A stretch of DNA of 64,000 nucleotides. Source: Amphiduros pacificus. Its lineage: Eukaryota; Annelida; Polychaeta; Phyllodocida; Hesionidae. The position numbers were made by a program, and so were the translations under genes. Positions within the stretch are counted from its first letter, which is position 1; each line of letters opens with the position of its first letter. The notes under the pieces were generated by a model. That model saw only the letters and a list, made by a program, of their open reading frames with translations. It had not been told where the DNA came from and did not search any database. The stretch spans positions 54,908,220 through 54,972,219 of the forward strand of contig OX439000.1 in the NCBI GenBank assembly GCA_949316495.1. Reading direction: 5' to 3'. Below, in pieces: positions 10,901 through 23,479 of this stretch.

Positions 10901-13900
10901 AATGTTCGATGTCTTCCATGATGACCTTTTCATCCACAGGAAGAGTTGATTTTTGAGAGATATTGCTGCCTGTTGGCTGACTTGTTCATACAAGGTTTAT
11001 TCAATCTGATGGCTTTGGAGTATCGAGCAGTATGTTATATAGTGTTTCAGTTCTCCTAAAAATTACATAATTCTCTTATGTGTAGATCGACCCTTATATT
11101 TGCATGCAGGTGTATGGAGAGTGCTGGGGAGAGAGAGAAGAGGCTGGTGTATTCTGTGCAGTGAAGACTGAGACTGCACTGATACCAACTGTGTACATTA
11201 TGCAGAGCCGAGTTGATCCCAGCCACGGTCACATGGTCCATAAAAGCTCAAGTCTATCTCTCATGCAAATGTGTCATTTGCTCTGCACTGCCCTTAAGTG
11301 TGCTTTTACCACTGCCTCATAGATATTGTCGGGACTGCCAATACCAAACATGACTGCCTTTATTTTCTCACTTTCCTGTATACCAGATTTCTGCTTGTTA
11401 TTTATTTCTATCCGTTTTTGCCATCTACAAAGTATTCCTCAAAATTTTCTGTGGATCTCTTAAAAATACATTGTTGTTATTATTCAATACCACAAATTGA
11501 ATTATGAAATATGTAAAATGCAGTATTGTGATGCAGGGGAGATTTAAGGCAATAGATGGGTGAAGGTCTGTATAATGGAGGCAGATTATACAATACATGT
11601 TGACAAGATAGAAGCTTTGTGTTGTAATCTTCGGGGGCACACCAGATTAGGAATACATGGCCCAGTCTGACCATGTTTGCTTGAAGCGAAGTGCTGAGAC
11701 CAGTAGAATTATAGTGCATCTCCAAAGGTCAGTCTGGTTCCAGACCTGAGGCAATTTGGTTGGTGTAAGCCCGCTTCACAGTGGGGATGAGCTCCCAATG
11801 GATTTGCCATGAAAGGCTCCAAGGAGGAGAGCAATGCTGTCCAGACAAATTGCTTGTAAAACCAGATTCATATTTTTTTAATGTCACATTTATTGAATGT
11901 TACACAATCATGGGAAAAATATGGCATTAGGCTTTGAGATGCAATAAATGAGAAATAACATGAAAAGAATCAATTTTAAAAAAAAAACAGTTCCAAGATA
12001 AATGGAGCTGTTTTAGATTGGTGTTCAAATATGAAATTCTCTAAAGGAATAATATGGTGGTGTTGTGGCTACAAGTTGTGGCTCCTGATTGCCACTTTGT
12101 AAACAACCACAATAATAATGCCCTTATCCTTCATAGCAGCTCACGGACCTGTTTGATAGATCACTTTATTGTACCCATTCAGCACAGGCTTCTTCCAGGA
12201 ATACGCTTTACAATAATGTAATACATCAGTATCAAATAGAGAGGAGGCGCCTTTATCAGGCCGATGCTGGAGGTGGGTGATGGATGGCTTAGCCAGCACC
12301 CCGGACAGCACGCCCGGGAATCAACACCAACCATCAGCACACTACCCTGACATCTGATCAATATAAAACATTACATTATCAGGGTAGTGTCTCCAAGTGT
12401 CTTCAGTTTTGACGGCAGAAGGAATCAAGAATGGCACACCAGGGAATAATACTTTCTGCCATTCACTATCTCCCCATTCTTTGACAGCAGCAATACACTT
12501 GCTGTCCTTACAATATGGAGATCTTCTGCATAGATCTTATTTTATGTTCGGCTCCACGTTCTGTGCATAGTTTTTAACAAACCAAAATACTGTTTAATAA
12601 TATTTTTTGTAACTTGTGTATGATAAAATTAATGGGTTTTGCTTGCTGTTCTTCTTTTATAATGACCAGTACTGACTGGATAATCATAACTTAATAATTT
12701 GCAAATTCAGAATTTCTAGGATCCCTTAGCAAATCTTGTCCCTATTCAAATCTTGCTGACGTTGATAATTCTGTATACTGTTCATATTTCTGTGAAGTTT
12801 GTGTAAATGCATAATATGATCTTGACTGATACCATTCCTTATGAACCTTTTTATGCTGTGTGCAGGGTCAACAAAGGCACTGGAATGGTATTCAAAATTG
12901 TTCCATTTTTGCACACTTTCCAATCTTTCAATTCGCCAAGTTATTTATATGAGCCCCACCCACTGACTTTCCCAGTCAGTGAAGTAAGCTTCTTAGTTTA
13001 TGGAACTTCGGTGTCACTTTCTAGGACAATCAGGCCAGAGATTATTGTCATGAGCAAACATGACCTAATTAAGCTTTCTGTTGTCTCACCCCCTTTTCTT
13101 CAACACAAAATACACACTTGCGTGGCTCTTGCCATGCATATATCAGGCTTTCCCATATAACTTTAACATGTCTGAAACAGTCACATGACATGCTCGACCA
13201 ATCAGTGCACAGTAGGTTCTAACTCATGAATAACCAATGAATATTCTTGAAAAGCAATCAGTGCTCAACTATCTTGATGCTGTCTCAGCCCCTGACACAA
13301 GGAGAGGCCTGAAACTCAATCAAAATATCAAATAAGAAATATGCTATAATAGCCAAATGCAATGAAAAGTAAAAGCAAAACTGAGTACTGTTCCTATAAT
13401 CAGATGTGTTTCCAATACAATTAAAATGTGTGATTGAGTGCTTCAGTGACCTTGAGTTCTACACTACAGATTCTGTGAAGCTGGCGAAATGCTTCTTCTT
13501 ACATGTGTTTTGTTCACTGTAGATGGCGCTGAGGAGCAACATGATGCACCATGGTCATAAAGAGTTGCTCACTCATTCATTCTCCCTGCAGTTTTCAGAC
13601 ATAAACACTATGAGCTCTGTGTGGTTAGGCCCATGGCAATTCATTGATTTTCCCTACTACTTTTGTAGTTTTGGGGGTATTATGTTTGTAAAAATCACTT
13701 TTTAACTCAATTGCTTTCAAAGTGTCTTTTCCTTTTTGTCTTCACAATTACTTGGTTGTCCTTAAAATGAAGGAGAAGGAGAAAGGTGCAAGTACCATCA
13801 TAAACATGAAAGTACATTCAGCAGAGTGGGGCCGGTGATTCAGGCCCAAGTATGACTCATGTCTGGCCCTATGGGGCATGTTTGTATTGCCCATTATCAG

Positions 13901-14097
13901 ATTGTAAACACTTATCTAACTTCTGATCCCAGCACAGAGATGGTTGATCAAGTGTGCTGGGTTGTCTGCTGTGTCCTACTGATAGCTGCCTATGGATGTA
14001 CAAGATGCCTGAACCTTTCTGTCACTATCAATATAATGCTTGTTGCTACATATAAAGTACATCCCGAAAGAGTGAGTGTATTGGGTGAAATAGTATT
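10901..14097. other. probable intron, no exon supported
   Basis: Several frames of 60-117 codons occur on both strands (for example 12807-13160 and 11480-11725) but none shows a domain pattern, flanking splice sites in a usable phase or a membrane/stalk character like the neighbouring exons. No clear tandem repeats were seen. Confidence 0.35.
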
Positions 14098-14420
14098 GTG
14101 TCCAAAAGTTTATATTGCAATATGAAAAATGGACCTCCAATGACATATGGCCTTGGTATCATTGCATGCATTCATCTTAATAATAATGCAATGATTGTCG
14201 GACACACATCTGGCCAATCATGGGAGGGGTACAATGGTAGGGTTGAAGAGTTATTTTCAACCATTCAGAGACCAGTTAACAAAGGATTACAAGAAGTGTC
14301 CATAGTAACAATGACAGAAGATGGCAAACAAGATCTGATTGTATTCAACCTTGCAGAACTCAAGAAATAGTTGTAATATGGTTGAATTATGATTTGACTC
14401 TGGATTGCAAAATGTATTGA
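14098..14420 (+). repeat. interspersed repeat copy (shared with 50430)
   Basis: Although 14098-14370 is open for 90 codons, the sequence is a diverged duplicate of 50430-50680: both carry 'aatcatggga', 'cagagaccag', 'aaaggattacaagaa'/'aaagattacaagaa', 'gatggc', 'aagatctg' and 'gaattatgatttga' in the same order. The other copy has no open frame, so the frame here is chance. Confidence 0.7.
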
Positions 14421-14586
14421 ATATTGATCTGGTGTGAAATATATAAAAATATATACTCACTTTTATTTTTTATTTATAATCTTTAAACATGAAAGAAAAC
14501 ATATTAAATGCAGTTGAATCAAAGATATTATGTATGAAAGTGAATTTAGGATTATTATGAGCAAATATTCTATTTGACTGTTACAG

Positions 14587-14884
14587 CTGCTCATGGTTCA
14601 CTGATTGTGTATACAACATCCACGACTGTACTGCCTACTACCACCACTAGGGGTCCTTCCAGTAAGGCTCTCCCCAGCTCTACATCTACTTCCACACTAC
14701 GTGCCACAACACCTCCAGACATATACCAGACCCTGCCCAGTGGGTCTCAAGGCCGATCCAAAGTGGACATTGGCTTAGGAATAGCATTCGGTTTCATTGG
14801 AGTTGGTGTGGTGGTTGTTGGAGGATATTACGTCATCAAAGAATACCGGAGAAAACTCAGAATCAGGAGATTTCTACAATACAG
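14587..14884 (+). CDS. Ser/Thr stalk plus transmembrane exon
   Basis: Acceptor ctgttacag precedes 14587 and donor acag|gtttgt follows 14884. The exon enters in phase 1, matching the phase-1 exit of the FN3 exon, and leaves in phase 2. It encodes about 50 residues of Ser/Thr/Pro-rich mucin-like stalk (runs such as TTSTTVLPTTTT and SSTSTST). A hydrophobic helix follows (GLGIAFGFIGVGVVVVGGYY), then a strongly basic stop-transfer stretch (KEYRRKLRIRR). This is the layout of a type I single-pass surface protein: O-glycosylated stalk outside, basic residues inside. Without splicing the frame would end four residues later (RFVV), so read-through would give an alternative short tail. Confidence 0.72.
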
Positions 14885-14969
14885 GTTTGTAGTGTAACCT
14901 GGGCCCCATACTGTTTAGATAAAGATTCATCACAGAAAGGCCATGGTCTTCCTGACAATGCACTCACAA

Positions 14970-15049
14970 ATGGACATTAAATCAGTTGTTGAATATATAT
15001 CTTTCATGTATGAACATTAAATCAGTTGTTGAATATAAATCTTTCATGT
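14970..15049 (+). repeat. 40-bp tandem duplication in intron
   Basis: Two adjacent 40-bp copies beginning 'atggacattaaatcagttg' and 'atgaacattaaatcagttg' differ at only two positions visible by eye. They sit wholly inside the 187-bp intron between the TM exon and the tail exon, close to its acceptor. Confidence 0.9.
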
Positions 15050-15071
15050 TATATTTGTTTTGATTTTGTAG

Positions 15072-15135
15072 ACAACAGGAGAATGAATCCTTCCCAGACA
15101 TTGACCAAGAAGAGGATGAAGGAATTGTTTTGTGA
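15072..15135 (+). CDS. cytoplasmic tail terminal exon
   Basis: Acceptor tttttgtag-type (gattttgtag) precedes 15072. The phase-2 join to the TM exon gives Arg, then QQENESFPDIDQEEDEGIVL and TGA at 15133-15135. The tail is short and acidic with no recognised enzymatic domain. The role of the C-terminal GIVL is unknown. The phase match and open frame support the join. Confidence 0.62.
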
Positions 15136-16070
15136 AGAGGACTAAGTCCATGATAACATCCAAAGAATGATGATGATGATGATGAAGATGATGATAAAGA
15201 TGATGATGTCATGATAGATGTATGATGATGTCATGATAGATGTATGATGATGTCATGATAGATGTAAGATGATGTCACAGGTAGCCATAATGTGCTCAGT
15301 CCTGTGGTTAGAGGTTGAACAAGTCTTTGTCATTAGTTGAGTTTGTAATATCATCATACACATTTGTGCAGGTTATATCTGTGATGTCGTCATGGGCTTG
15401 TAATTCATAAGGGCATGATGGTGGTGTTGGCTCCCACTTCCACTAAAGTTGGTTGTCAGAGAGCTATGGGAATCATTTCAATTCTACCGTCCATCTGTCC
15501 GTCAAAATACTTATAAATGCAATATTTCATTATTTTAGGAGGCTGAGAGAAAGTAATCATCTTCTGTCCAATATTTATTTATCAATGAAGCAAACATGTT
15601 TGTAAACATGAAAAATGCAGAACAGAGTGGGCAGTCTTGGTAAAGATTCAATATCTGTATAAATAATCCAATTCAATATCTGTATAAATAATCCAATTCA
15701 ATATCTGTATAAATAATCCAAAAAAAATCTCTACATCTATAAAAAATTACAAAATGGTTTTGCTAAGTTCACAAAAACAGATGACATTACAGCATCTTTG
15801 AAAAACCAAATCAGACCGGTACAAGATAATTCTCTGATTATGGTGGTAAAGGAAGGAATAGAGTTATGCTCACAAAAATGAAAGTGGTAGAATATAATGA
15901 AGATAGGTGAAAATGTTGCAGGGTGAATATGAAGCTGAGGCTGTCCCTTACTTAACTGCCTTTGTGCTAAAATATGGGACGTATCAATTATTTTTTAGAA
16001 TAAAAGTAATATGATGTCTACCTATGATATTTGAACAAGATGGGAGCCTATACACCTGGAGGTCAATAAA
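15136..16070 (+). other. candidate 3' UTR with polyadenylation signals
   Basis: AATAAA occurs at 15999-16004 and 16065-16070, the latter followed by an A-rich run. Within the putative UTR lie two small repeats: GATG-rich DNA with three 22-bp units 'gatgatgtcatgatagatgt' at about 15200-15290, and three perfect 25-bp units ending 'aaataatcca' at 15646-15720. The UTR end is inferred from the signals only. Confidence 0.4.
15646..15720 (+). repeat. 25-bp tandem repeat, 3 copies
   Basis: Three identical units of 'attcaatatctgtataaata' followed by 'atcca' stand head to tail. Confidence 0.95.
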
Positions 16071-17718
16071 AAATGTTTAAAAAAAAACATTTTATCATCC
16101 TGAATAACATGATCTCACTTCAGATTTTTGTTATTCTCCACTGTAAGAAGAAAATGAACACTAGTATTTATGTGTTTGTGCTACTGAAAATCATCCAAGT
16201 TTTGGAAACAAACCACCCACTAAGGCAAATGTGAGCAGGGTGGTTCATTTCCACATAATAATCATTAAGTTATTTGTACAGACATATATGACTCATAAGA
16301 TAAACTGGGAATGATATTGATTCTTGATGAGAATATTTTCTTCTCTTCTTGGGTGAATTATGAAGATTCAGGTATATAATGACCCCAGCCAATTAATTGT
16401 CCAATATAAGACTTAATTCTGTCCATATGTTCACACAGAGTCACTTCTGTCCAACAGAACACTGTTAAATCTTGATATTATTCACCTTGAATATGTTCCA
16501 TAATTATATATCATATGGTATCCTACATTTGCTGAACTGGACCAGAATTATTTCATCATTAGCTTCATGGCCCTCTTATTGTGTTTGGGCACAGGAAAAT
16601 ACAATCATATGTCATACTATTTTTACATTCCAAAGCCAGATATGTGTTAAATTATTGCTAGTATCTGTTTTGACCTTATTCTGAATGTTTTGAATTGTCA
16701 ATTTTTCTCCATAATGATAGTCAAAAAACCTCATGTGATAAATCCATGAAGCTAATAACCAAATAGTAATGGTCTCTTGATCATATTTTGATCTTCAAAA
16801 CAAAACCAGGGAACCAAGACTTATTTTGACAAGAATGACAAGGTAAAAAGGTAAATGCAAAAGACATATATCAGGTCATCCAAAGTAGTGCAATATTATG
16901 CACCAAATGTAACATTCTGGCTGAGATTGACTCCAAAGTCATCATAAAAAGTCATATAAAAGTAAAATTGAAAAGATCTTATGTAGTCATTTGAAATTTG
17001 AAGTTAAATAATTTGTAATAAGGAGTCATCCGAAGTTAAATAAAGTGTTAAACAACTATGAAACTAACTGAATATGAACATGAAACTAACTGAATATGAA
17101 CATGAAAAAGGCTTTAATAGAAAAATACACAAAGGGAGAATTAATATTCCACATATTTTATTCAAGAATCTGAGTTAAAGTGAGATAAGAAGCTCCCAGT
17201 TTGTAATGATCTCTCACTGCCATCTCAAGCCAATGACCACCTGATATAGATTGAATATGCCATGTAATTATTCACTCTATTTTATAAAGATGTAAATATG
17301 GTATATCAGTAGGAAGTATTGATGTTGTATTACATTCCAAACATAAATTATTAAGAGCTTTTATTTGAAAATATTTACATATGAGTAAAGCTAAACTGTA
17401 ACATTTCTCAGTAATTTAGCTTTTTTTACTCCAAACTTTTATGAATTGTATTGAGAAAAAATTGCCTATTAAGATGTACGGTAAGAAACAAAAGGTTGTA
17501 TATTCTGACTTTCTCAAATATTACAAGGTTGTGCAAATTAGGGCTATATTTTGTTTTATTTATATTACAGCTAAGACTAACATACACTTGCATGATAAGT
17601 TAAATGATAAGTTAACTCAACCCTTTTTCTTCTCTATGCTATTTGCAAGACCAGCAATTTATTGGAATTTCAAAGGACTATGCACAAAACAAATGAAGAT
17701 GTAAAGACAATCAAAAAG

Positions 17719-17719
<1 letters not shown>
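16071..17719. other. intergenic, nothing recognised
   Basis: Very AT-rich. The frame at 17441-17704 has no domain pattern and high Lys/Ile content as expected from AT-rich noise. Confidence 0.4.
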
Positions 17720-17933
<214 letters not shown>

Positions 17934-18078
17934 TACAAATATGGACCTGGGTGGAGTGCAATATGACTTTTTATGGACCTTCGGAAAGTTATATTGCACG
18001 AGGCGCAGCCGAGTGCAATATAACTTTCCGAAGGTCCATAAAAAGTCATATTGCACGACACCCAGGTACATATTTGTT
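17934..18078. repeat. near-perfect 145-bp hairpin palindrome
   Basis: The 44-bp arms at 17956-17999 and 18013-18056 are exact reverse complements. Both begin GTGCAATAT and end ATATTGCAC, and they are separated by a 13-nt GC-rich loop (gaggcgcagccga). The pairing extends outward with small mismatches through CCTGGGTG/CACCCAGG to about 17934 and 18078. It codes for nothing. Arm identity implies recent origin or ongoing conversion. Confidence 0.93.
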
Positions 18079-18301
18079 TTATTCTATGATCACTGTGTTG
18101 ATCACTGGCTTCCCCAACATTTCCCGCCATGAAAGGGACGAGTTTGTCTGTATGGTGACGTCATGGAATTCCCCATCAGTGCAGTGGAAAGTATATTGAC
18201 GTGCAATATAATGCATCTGGTCAATACAACAATTTAGAGAAGCTCACGTGACCAGGAATTGACCAATCACAGCACAGAATACACAGTGATCATAGAATAA
18301 A
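18078..18301. mobile_element. short element with 21-bp inverted ends
   Basis: 'tttattctatgatcactgt' at 18078 is exactly inverted at 18281-18301 ('acagtgatcatagaataaa'), a 21-bp perfect terminal repeat. The interior includes another GTGCAATATA block near 18200, linking it to the adjacent palindrome. No coding frame. It is likely a MITE. Confidence 0.65.
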
Positions 18302-18684
18302 TATATATATTGAATATTATATGTCGAATATTGACATCTGTCCATACAATCATATTGTATAATATAAGGAGATGCTAATAACACAGATTGAGTCCATCTA
18401 TTGAAGCACCATCCCACATTGTTCATACCTCCTACTCCATATGAGGATGGCAGGTGGGTCATGGCCACTTAGGACACAGCATTTGCATTATATATGCTGT
18501 TGCTGACACAAGTAGTATGCTAGTTAGCTTTTGCAATGATATGATAGTTGTATTATATTGCTGTACTCTCACTGATTGCCATTTCCATCCATATTATTGC
18601 TGAGTATATGTCTAAGCTTGAAAACTTGCGACTCAAATAAACTGTCCATGGCATTCATCAAAGCATGTAGATTTTACAAAATAC

Positions 18685-19590
<906 letters not shown>

Positions 19591-19770
19591 ATATGTCCCA
19601 CTGGTGGGTCATGTTACTTTATATGTCCCACTGGTGGGTCATGTTACTTTATATGTCCCACTGGTGGGTCATGTTACTTTATATGTCCCACTGGTGGGTC
19701 ATGTTACTTTATATGTCCCACTGGTGAGTCATGTTACTTTATATGTCCCACTGGTGAGTCATGTTATTTT
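19591..19770 (+). repeat. 30-bp minisatellite, 6 copies
   Basis: Six exact-length units of 'atatgtcccactggtgggtc' plus 'atgttacttt' occur. The last two have 'gtgagtc' instead of 'gtgggtc'. Each has a small hairpin CCCAC-tg-GTGGG. Two frames stay open because 30 is divisible by three; neither is supported as coding. Confidence 0.96.
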
Positions 19771-21690
19771 TTCTTTCTAAATTTAACGTTCACATTTTCC
19801 CAGTAACCTGTGTCGACAAACATTTTGGTGACAGGTTAGCTCAGTTTGTCTTGTGTTTATACATAAACACTTATTTACTTAGCAATACATAACTTTGACT
19901 ATCTGGTGAGAACCCAAAGTGATTGGAAGACTGTGTAACAAGTCAAACCTATACATAATAGGAGGGCTTCCTTGTTTTGAGTGTGTCAGATGAACTTTAA
20001 AGTAATTCAGTATTCAATTCAAAAGGAGATATTGCCATCTCAATCTAGTCAACCAAAAGTGCCATTCTGAATTCATGTGAAAAAAAGATATGATACCATA
20101 CCTAATGTAAGAGATCATAGGATTTGGTACTAACAAAAAGAACCTGGTACTGCACAATATCTAAATATAGTCTCAATGCAGTGAAAATTATTACAGTTAT
20201 TCTACCACAGGGAATATTGGAAAATATATAAAAGATCCTATTGCATATGCCACATTTCTTGTTCATTAAGTGGTTTAACATTACATTTTTTCACTTTGTG
20301 TTTTCAAATTATCTTGTGAAAATCAGAGAGAGTTTTCCTTTAAATATAAGTGAAAAGCACTAAACAGGGAGAAATACAAAATTTCAACCTTAAAGTATTG
20401 AAAATCAGGTTTTAAAAATCAGAGTTTCCTTTTATGTAAGTGGTATTTCTTTTACAAACTATTAGTAAAAAAAAAAAAAAAAAAAAAAAAAACTCCTTTT
20501 ATGTAAGTGGAAAGCATATACGTGGAAAGCATATAAGTGGAAATTTCAACCTTAAACAGATTGATTTGAAAATGAATGCACTGACAAGTAAACATACACA
20601 TGAACACTGCTCCCAGAATTTCCTCGCTGTACAAAGTGCATGTTTAGTTAGAGTCAACCATATCATGTAGAAATAATGTTTAAAGGAAAAGAATCTCACA
20701 CTTTATATCAAAGTTGCCTGTTTAATAGATAGAGGGAATGTCTTACGTCTCCACGTCTTTAGCACTTACAAAGTTTATTGATGGTTTAATGTCTTGGAAG
20801 CTCTAGAGAGATGTTTTGTTGACATGTTCTTGGAATGCTTGATTTGTTGTGATGATGGTTGCTATTTATTATACAAGGCAAATCACCAATAATTTGTTAG
20901 TGATTGTTCAGATTTAAGAGAATGGTGTATCTGTGCTATTTTCTACAAAGAAATGTGTAGAGAAGTGCATCACTACAAACAATAACTTTAAACCAATGAA
21001 AAACATTAGTTTTCTACAATGAAATTGACAAAAATGCTGATTACAAACTGTTGGTATTTACTGGTTGTGTAATCTATATGTGATATGATATGCTGCATTT
21101 GTATCTAATGTTGTCACAACTGGTTTATCAGAATTTTCATTGTGTAAATACGTTTTTATAAATAGTTTTCAATCACTTTAATGGTATTACAAAGTTCAAT
21201 TTCTGTAAATTATTTGGGTCATTTTAAAGATGTGCTCACTGCTTAAAAATATTATATAGACCAAATATTTTGTATTGCAGAATGACAGACTAATAACTTC
21301 AATGGAAGTCTTCACTTTGATAAGAGATTAATTCTGTTTTACATTTAGTTATATTTGTAAGCATTTATTTTTGGGTCTTCAGGCATTGTTTTTCTCATTT
21401 GAATTACCCAGTATATCATGAAGGCAAGATATCTTTTCATTTTGCATTATGTGTTTGTTTTGGATAAAGATAATTACCATATGAATAAACAATATCAGTA
21501 CATTATATATGTTACTATTTCTTAGTATGTATACATATTAGCTCAATACAACAGTATTTCACAAACGTATATTATTGTTATACAATATTATAGTTGTCAA
21601 TAAAATGTTAGTACAAAACATTAGTTTAATGATTTTGTTTGATTTTGCCTATTGGAAAGGTTTGAAATTACACTTTGAGTAGCCAAATTT
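19771..21690. other. intergenic; small local repeats
   Basis: A poly-A run lies at about 20466-20491. Around 20330-20545 a phrase like 'tttatgtaagtggaaagcat' recurs three to four times. No gene is supported. Confidence 0.4.
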
Positions 21691-22485
21691 TTATCCACCA
21701 AAACAGGACCTGGTTGGCGTCTTGGTCATCCGAGTGATCACAGGTCATAATCTGAGGCTCATCAGTTCTGATTGGATATTTTGTTGGGCAATGGCGGCAA
21801 AGGTAGTGAGAATATTAAACAACTGGCATTATTCCTGATGTTATGCACAATTACAAATTATCCCGCTCCCAACAAATACGGTAATTTGTTCCTAACAAAT
21901 AAAGCATTAAATACATACATTTGTTCTCTAGTTGAACACCAGCCAGTAGGGCATGGCTTGTCATTTGAAGCCATATTTGTTATCACAGATTTCCATCTGA
22001 CCCTATGCCACCCAAATGGAGCTGAAAAAAGTGTCCGTGAACTTGTTTCCTCTGGAATACCTATCAAGTATATCACCAGATTAGAAAAAAAAAGTTTGTT
22101 GGACGAATTTGTCCCGGAAAAGAGTGTTACTAATCAGGAAGAATTTTATTCCACAATAAATATAATTTTATTCTTTATTACATCGATAGTAATGCTTGTT
22201 GTTCAATCTTCTCTCCACTTTTGCCCAAAATTAAAGTTGTTTGAAATTTGGCTAGTCATGTGCAGGAGTCACGCCCAGCAAAATATCATCCAATCAGAAT
22301 TAACCACTCTCAGGTCACGACATGTGATCAGTTGCCTAAGACACTATCCAATCAGTACAAAGTAGAATTCATATGAATAGGCATTTATTCTTTCACCTAT
22401 CATTTCACAGATTTTTATGAATGATCACTCGGCAGATCCAGTGTGTAGGGAACTGATGAGAGAAAAGTCCTGTTTTGGAGGATAA
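21691..22485. mobile_element. 0.8-kb terminal-inverted-repeat element
   Basis: The left end 'ttatccaccaaaacagga' is inverted at the right end ('tcctgttttggaggataa'). Subterminal blocks are also inverted: 'ccgagtgatca' against 'tgatcactcgg', and 'ttctgattggatattttg' against 'caaaatatcatccaatcag'. Shortened relatives lie at 10245-10900. The centre (about 21870-22240) is unique to this copy. Confidence 0.75.
21772..22365 (+). CDS. unrecognised 197-codon open frame inside the element
   Basis: This is the longest unexplained frame in the window. Residues 1-30 and about 165-197 are translations of the element's inverted-repeat arms, so the frame is not simply a host gene. The middle (about residues 37-160) looks more protein-like, with phrases such as VGHGLSFEAIFVITDFHLTL and EKSVRELVSSGIPIKYITR, followed by a hydrophobic segment (IILFFITSIVMLVV). 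I do not recognise a family. It may be a captured exon, a remnant of an element-encoded protein or chance. The start is arbitrary. Confidence 0.22.
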   Translation: MDILLGNGGKGSENIKQLALFLMLCTITNYPAPNKYGNLFLTNKALNTYICSLVEHQPVGHGLSFEAIFVITDFHLTLCHPNGAEKSVRELVSSGIPIKYITRLEKKSLLDEFVPEKSVTNQEEFYSTINIILFFITSIVMLVVQSSLHFCPKLKLFEIWLVMCRSHAQQNIIQSELTTLRSRHVISCLRHYPISTK

Positions 22486-23024
22486 TACAAATTATTTTGA
22501 AAGGAAATCAGTCCTGGATAAAGACATTAGACCACCCCAATATTCACGGCCTATACACATTGTTTTATTTCTATTATGGTGAACACAAAATATAAATCTT
22601 TGAAAATGATTTTACTTCAGAAGATGAGCTGTGTATAAAACAAATAATTGGAACAGGTCTTGGCTTAACCATGTGTATGTGTGTAATATTACTATACTAA
22701 GACTTGAATTATATAAAATTAAGTTAAAATGTCAAGGATACAACTATATACCCATATTATGACAGTAAAGCATTTTTCGTCCATGCAATACATAACACTG
22801 TCGTCTTGTAAGAGATGAACTATAGTCTCTGATTCATTGGTGGAACAACCTCAAAATAAGGTTTACATAAATGGCGCCACCTGTTGCATTTTCACATTTG
22901 CAGAGTAATTCAGAGCATCACGTTGCTCTGGTAAGCACATAATTCTATTGTTTATAACCCCAACAGGATCACAGACATTTTGATGACACTTTCCAATGGC
23001 ATCTTACTTGGATACTTCTATTAT
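22486..23024. other. intergenic, nothing recognised
   Basis: No exon or repeat was identified. Confidence 0.4.
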
Positions 23025-23470
23025 CTATTCAGCTTTGCAGGAACAATCATCTAATTCCACCTCTTCAATCCACATATGCTTTTGAAAATGAATTAATACC
23101 TTCAAAGAAATCAGGGAAAGTATGATTAACAAAACAATAACAGGTAAAGCAATGCCAAGAAAAACCATATACTATTTTCAAAACTGATAGTAAGTATGTA
23201 TATTGCAGACGAAGGCACAGATATGTCATTTCAGCTGTCATTTGCCTCAGAACGTGTTATATCCAAAATTATTGTGCTATCTGAAACTGTGGTATACCTA
23301 TGACTGGACATCTCATAGGTGAGTTCTCTCAGTTGATGAGCAGAATTCAATGTTGACATATCATCTATGGAATTGTTGACTTTAGAAGTCATTGAATTAT
23401 ATTTGTTTGTGGATATTTCAAAAGTAGTCCGAATAGTTTTTGCAGTTGTCTTGGAAGTTTCAATAGTTGG
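23025..23470 (-). other. possible minus-strand stalk and TM coding fragments
   Basis: Reading the minus strand from 23470, one frame is open to TGA at 23233-23231. It is Ser/Thr-rich (for example TSKTTAKTIRTTFEIST) and preceded by a cttcag acceptor-like site. Beyond it, 23168-23025 gives a 47-residue frame starting MVFLGIALPVIVLLIILSL and ending in an acidic tail (IEEVELDDCSCKAE). A stalk-like piece followed by a helix and tail resembles a membrane-protein 3' end, but I could not find a donor that joins the two in a sensible phase. Part overlaps the LINE 3' end, so chance is quite possible. Confidence 0.2.
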
Positions 23471-23479
23471 ATCCTGAAG

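Noticed and set aside
12807-13160. 117-codon plus-strand frame
   Set aside because: No domain pattern, no splice sites in usable phase, overlaps a minus-strand frame; composition like the surroundings.
14098-14370. 90-codon frame as an extra exon of the membrane protein gene
   Set aside because: The sequence is a diverged copy of the repeat at 50430, where no frame is open.
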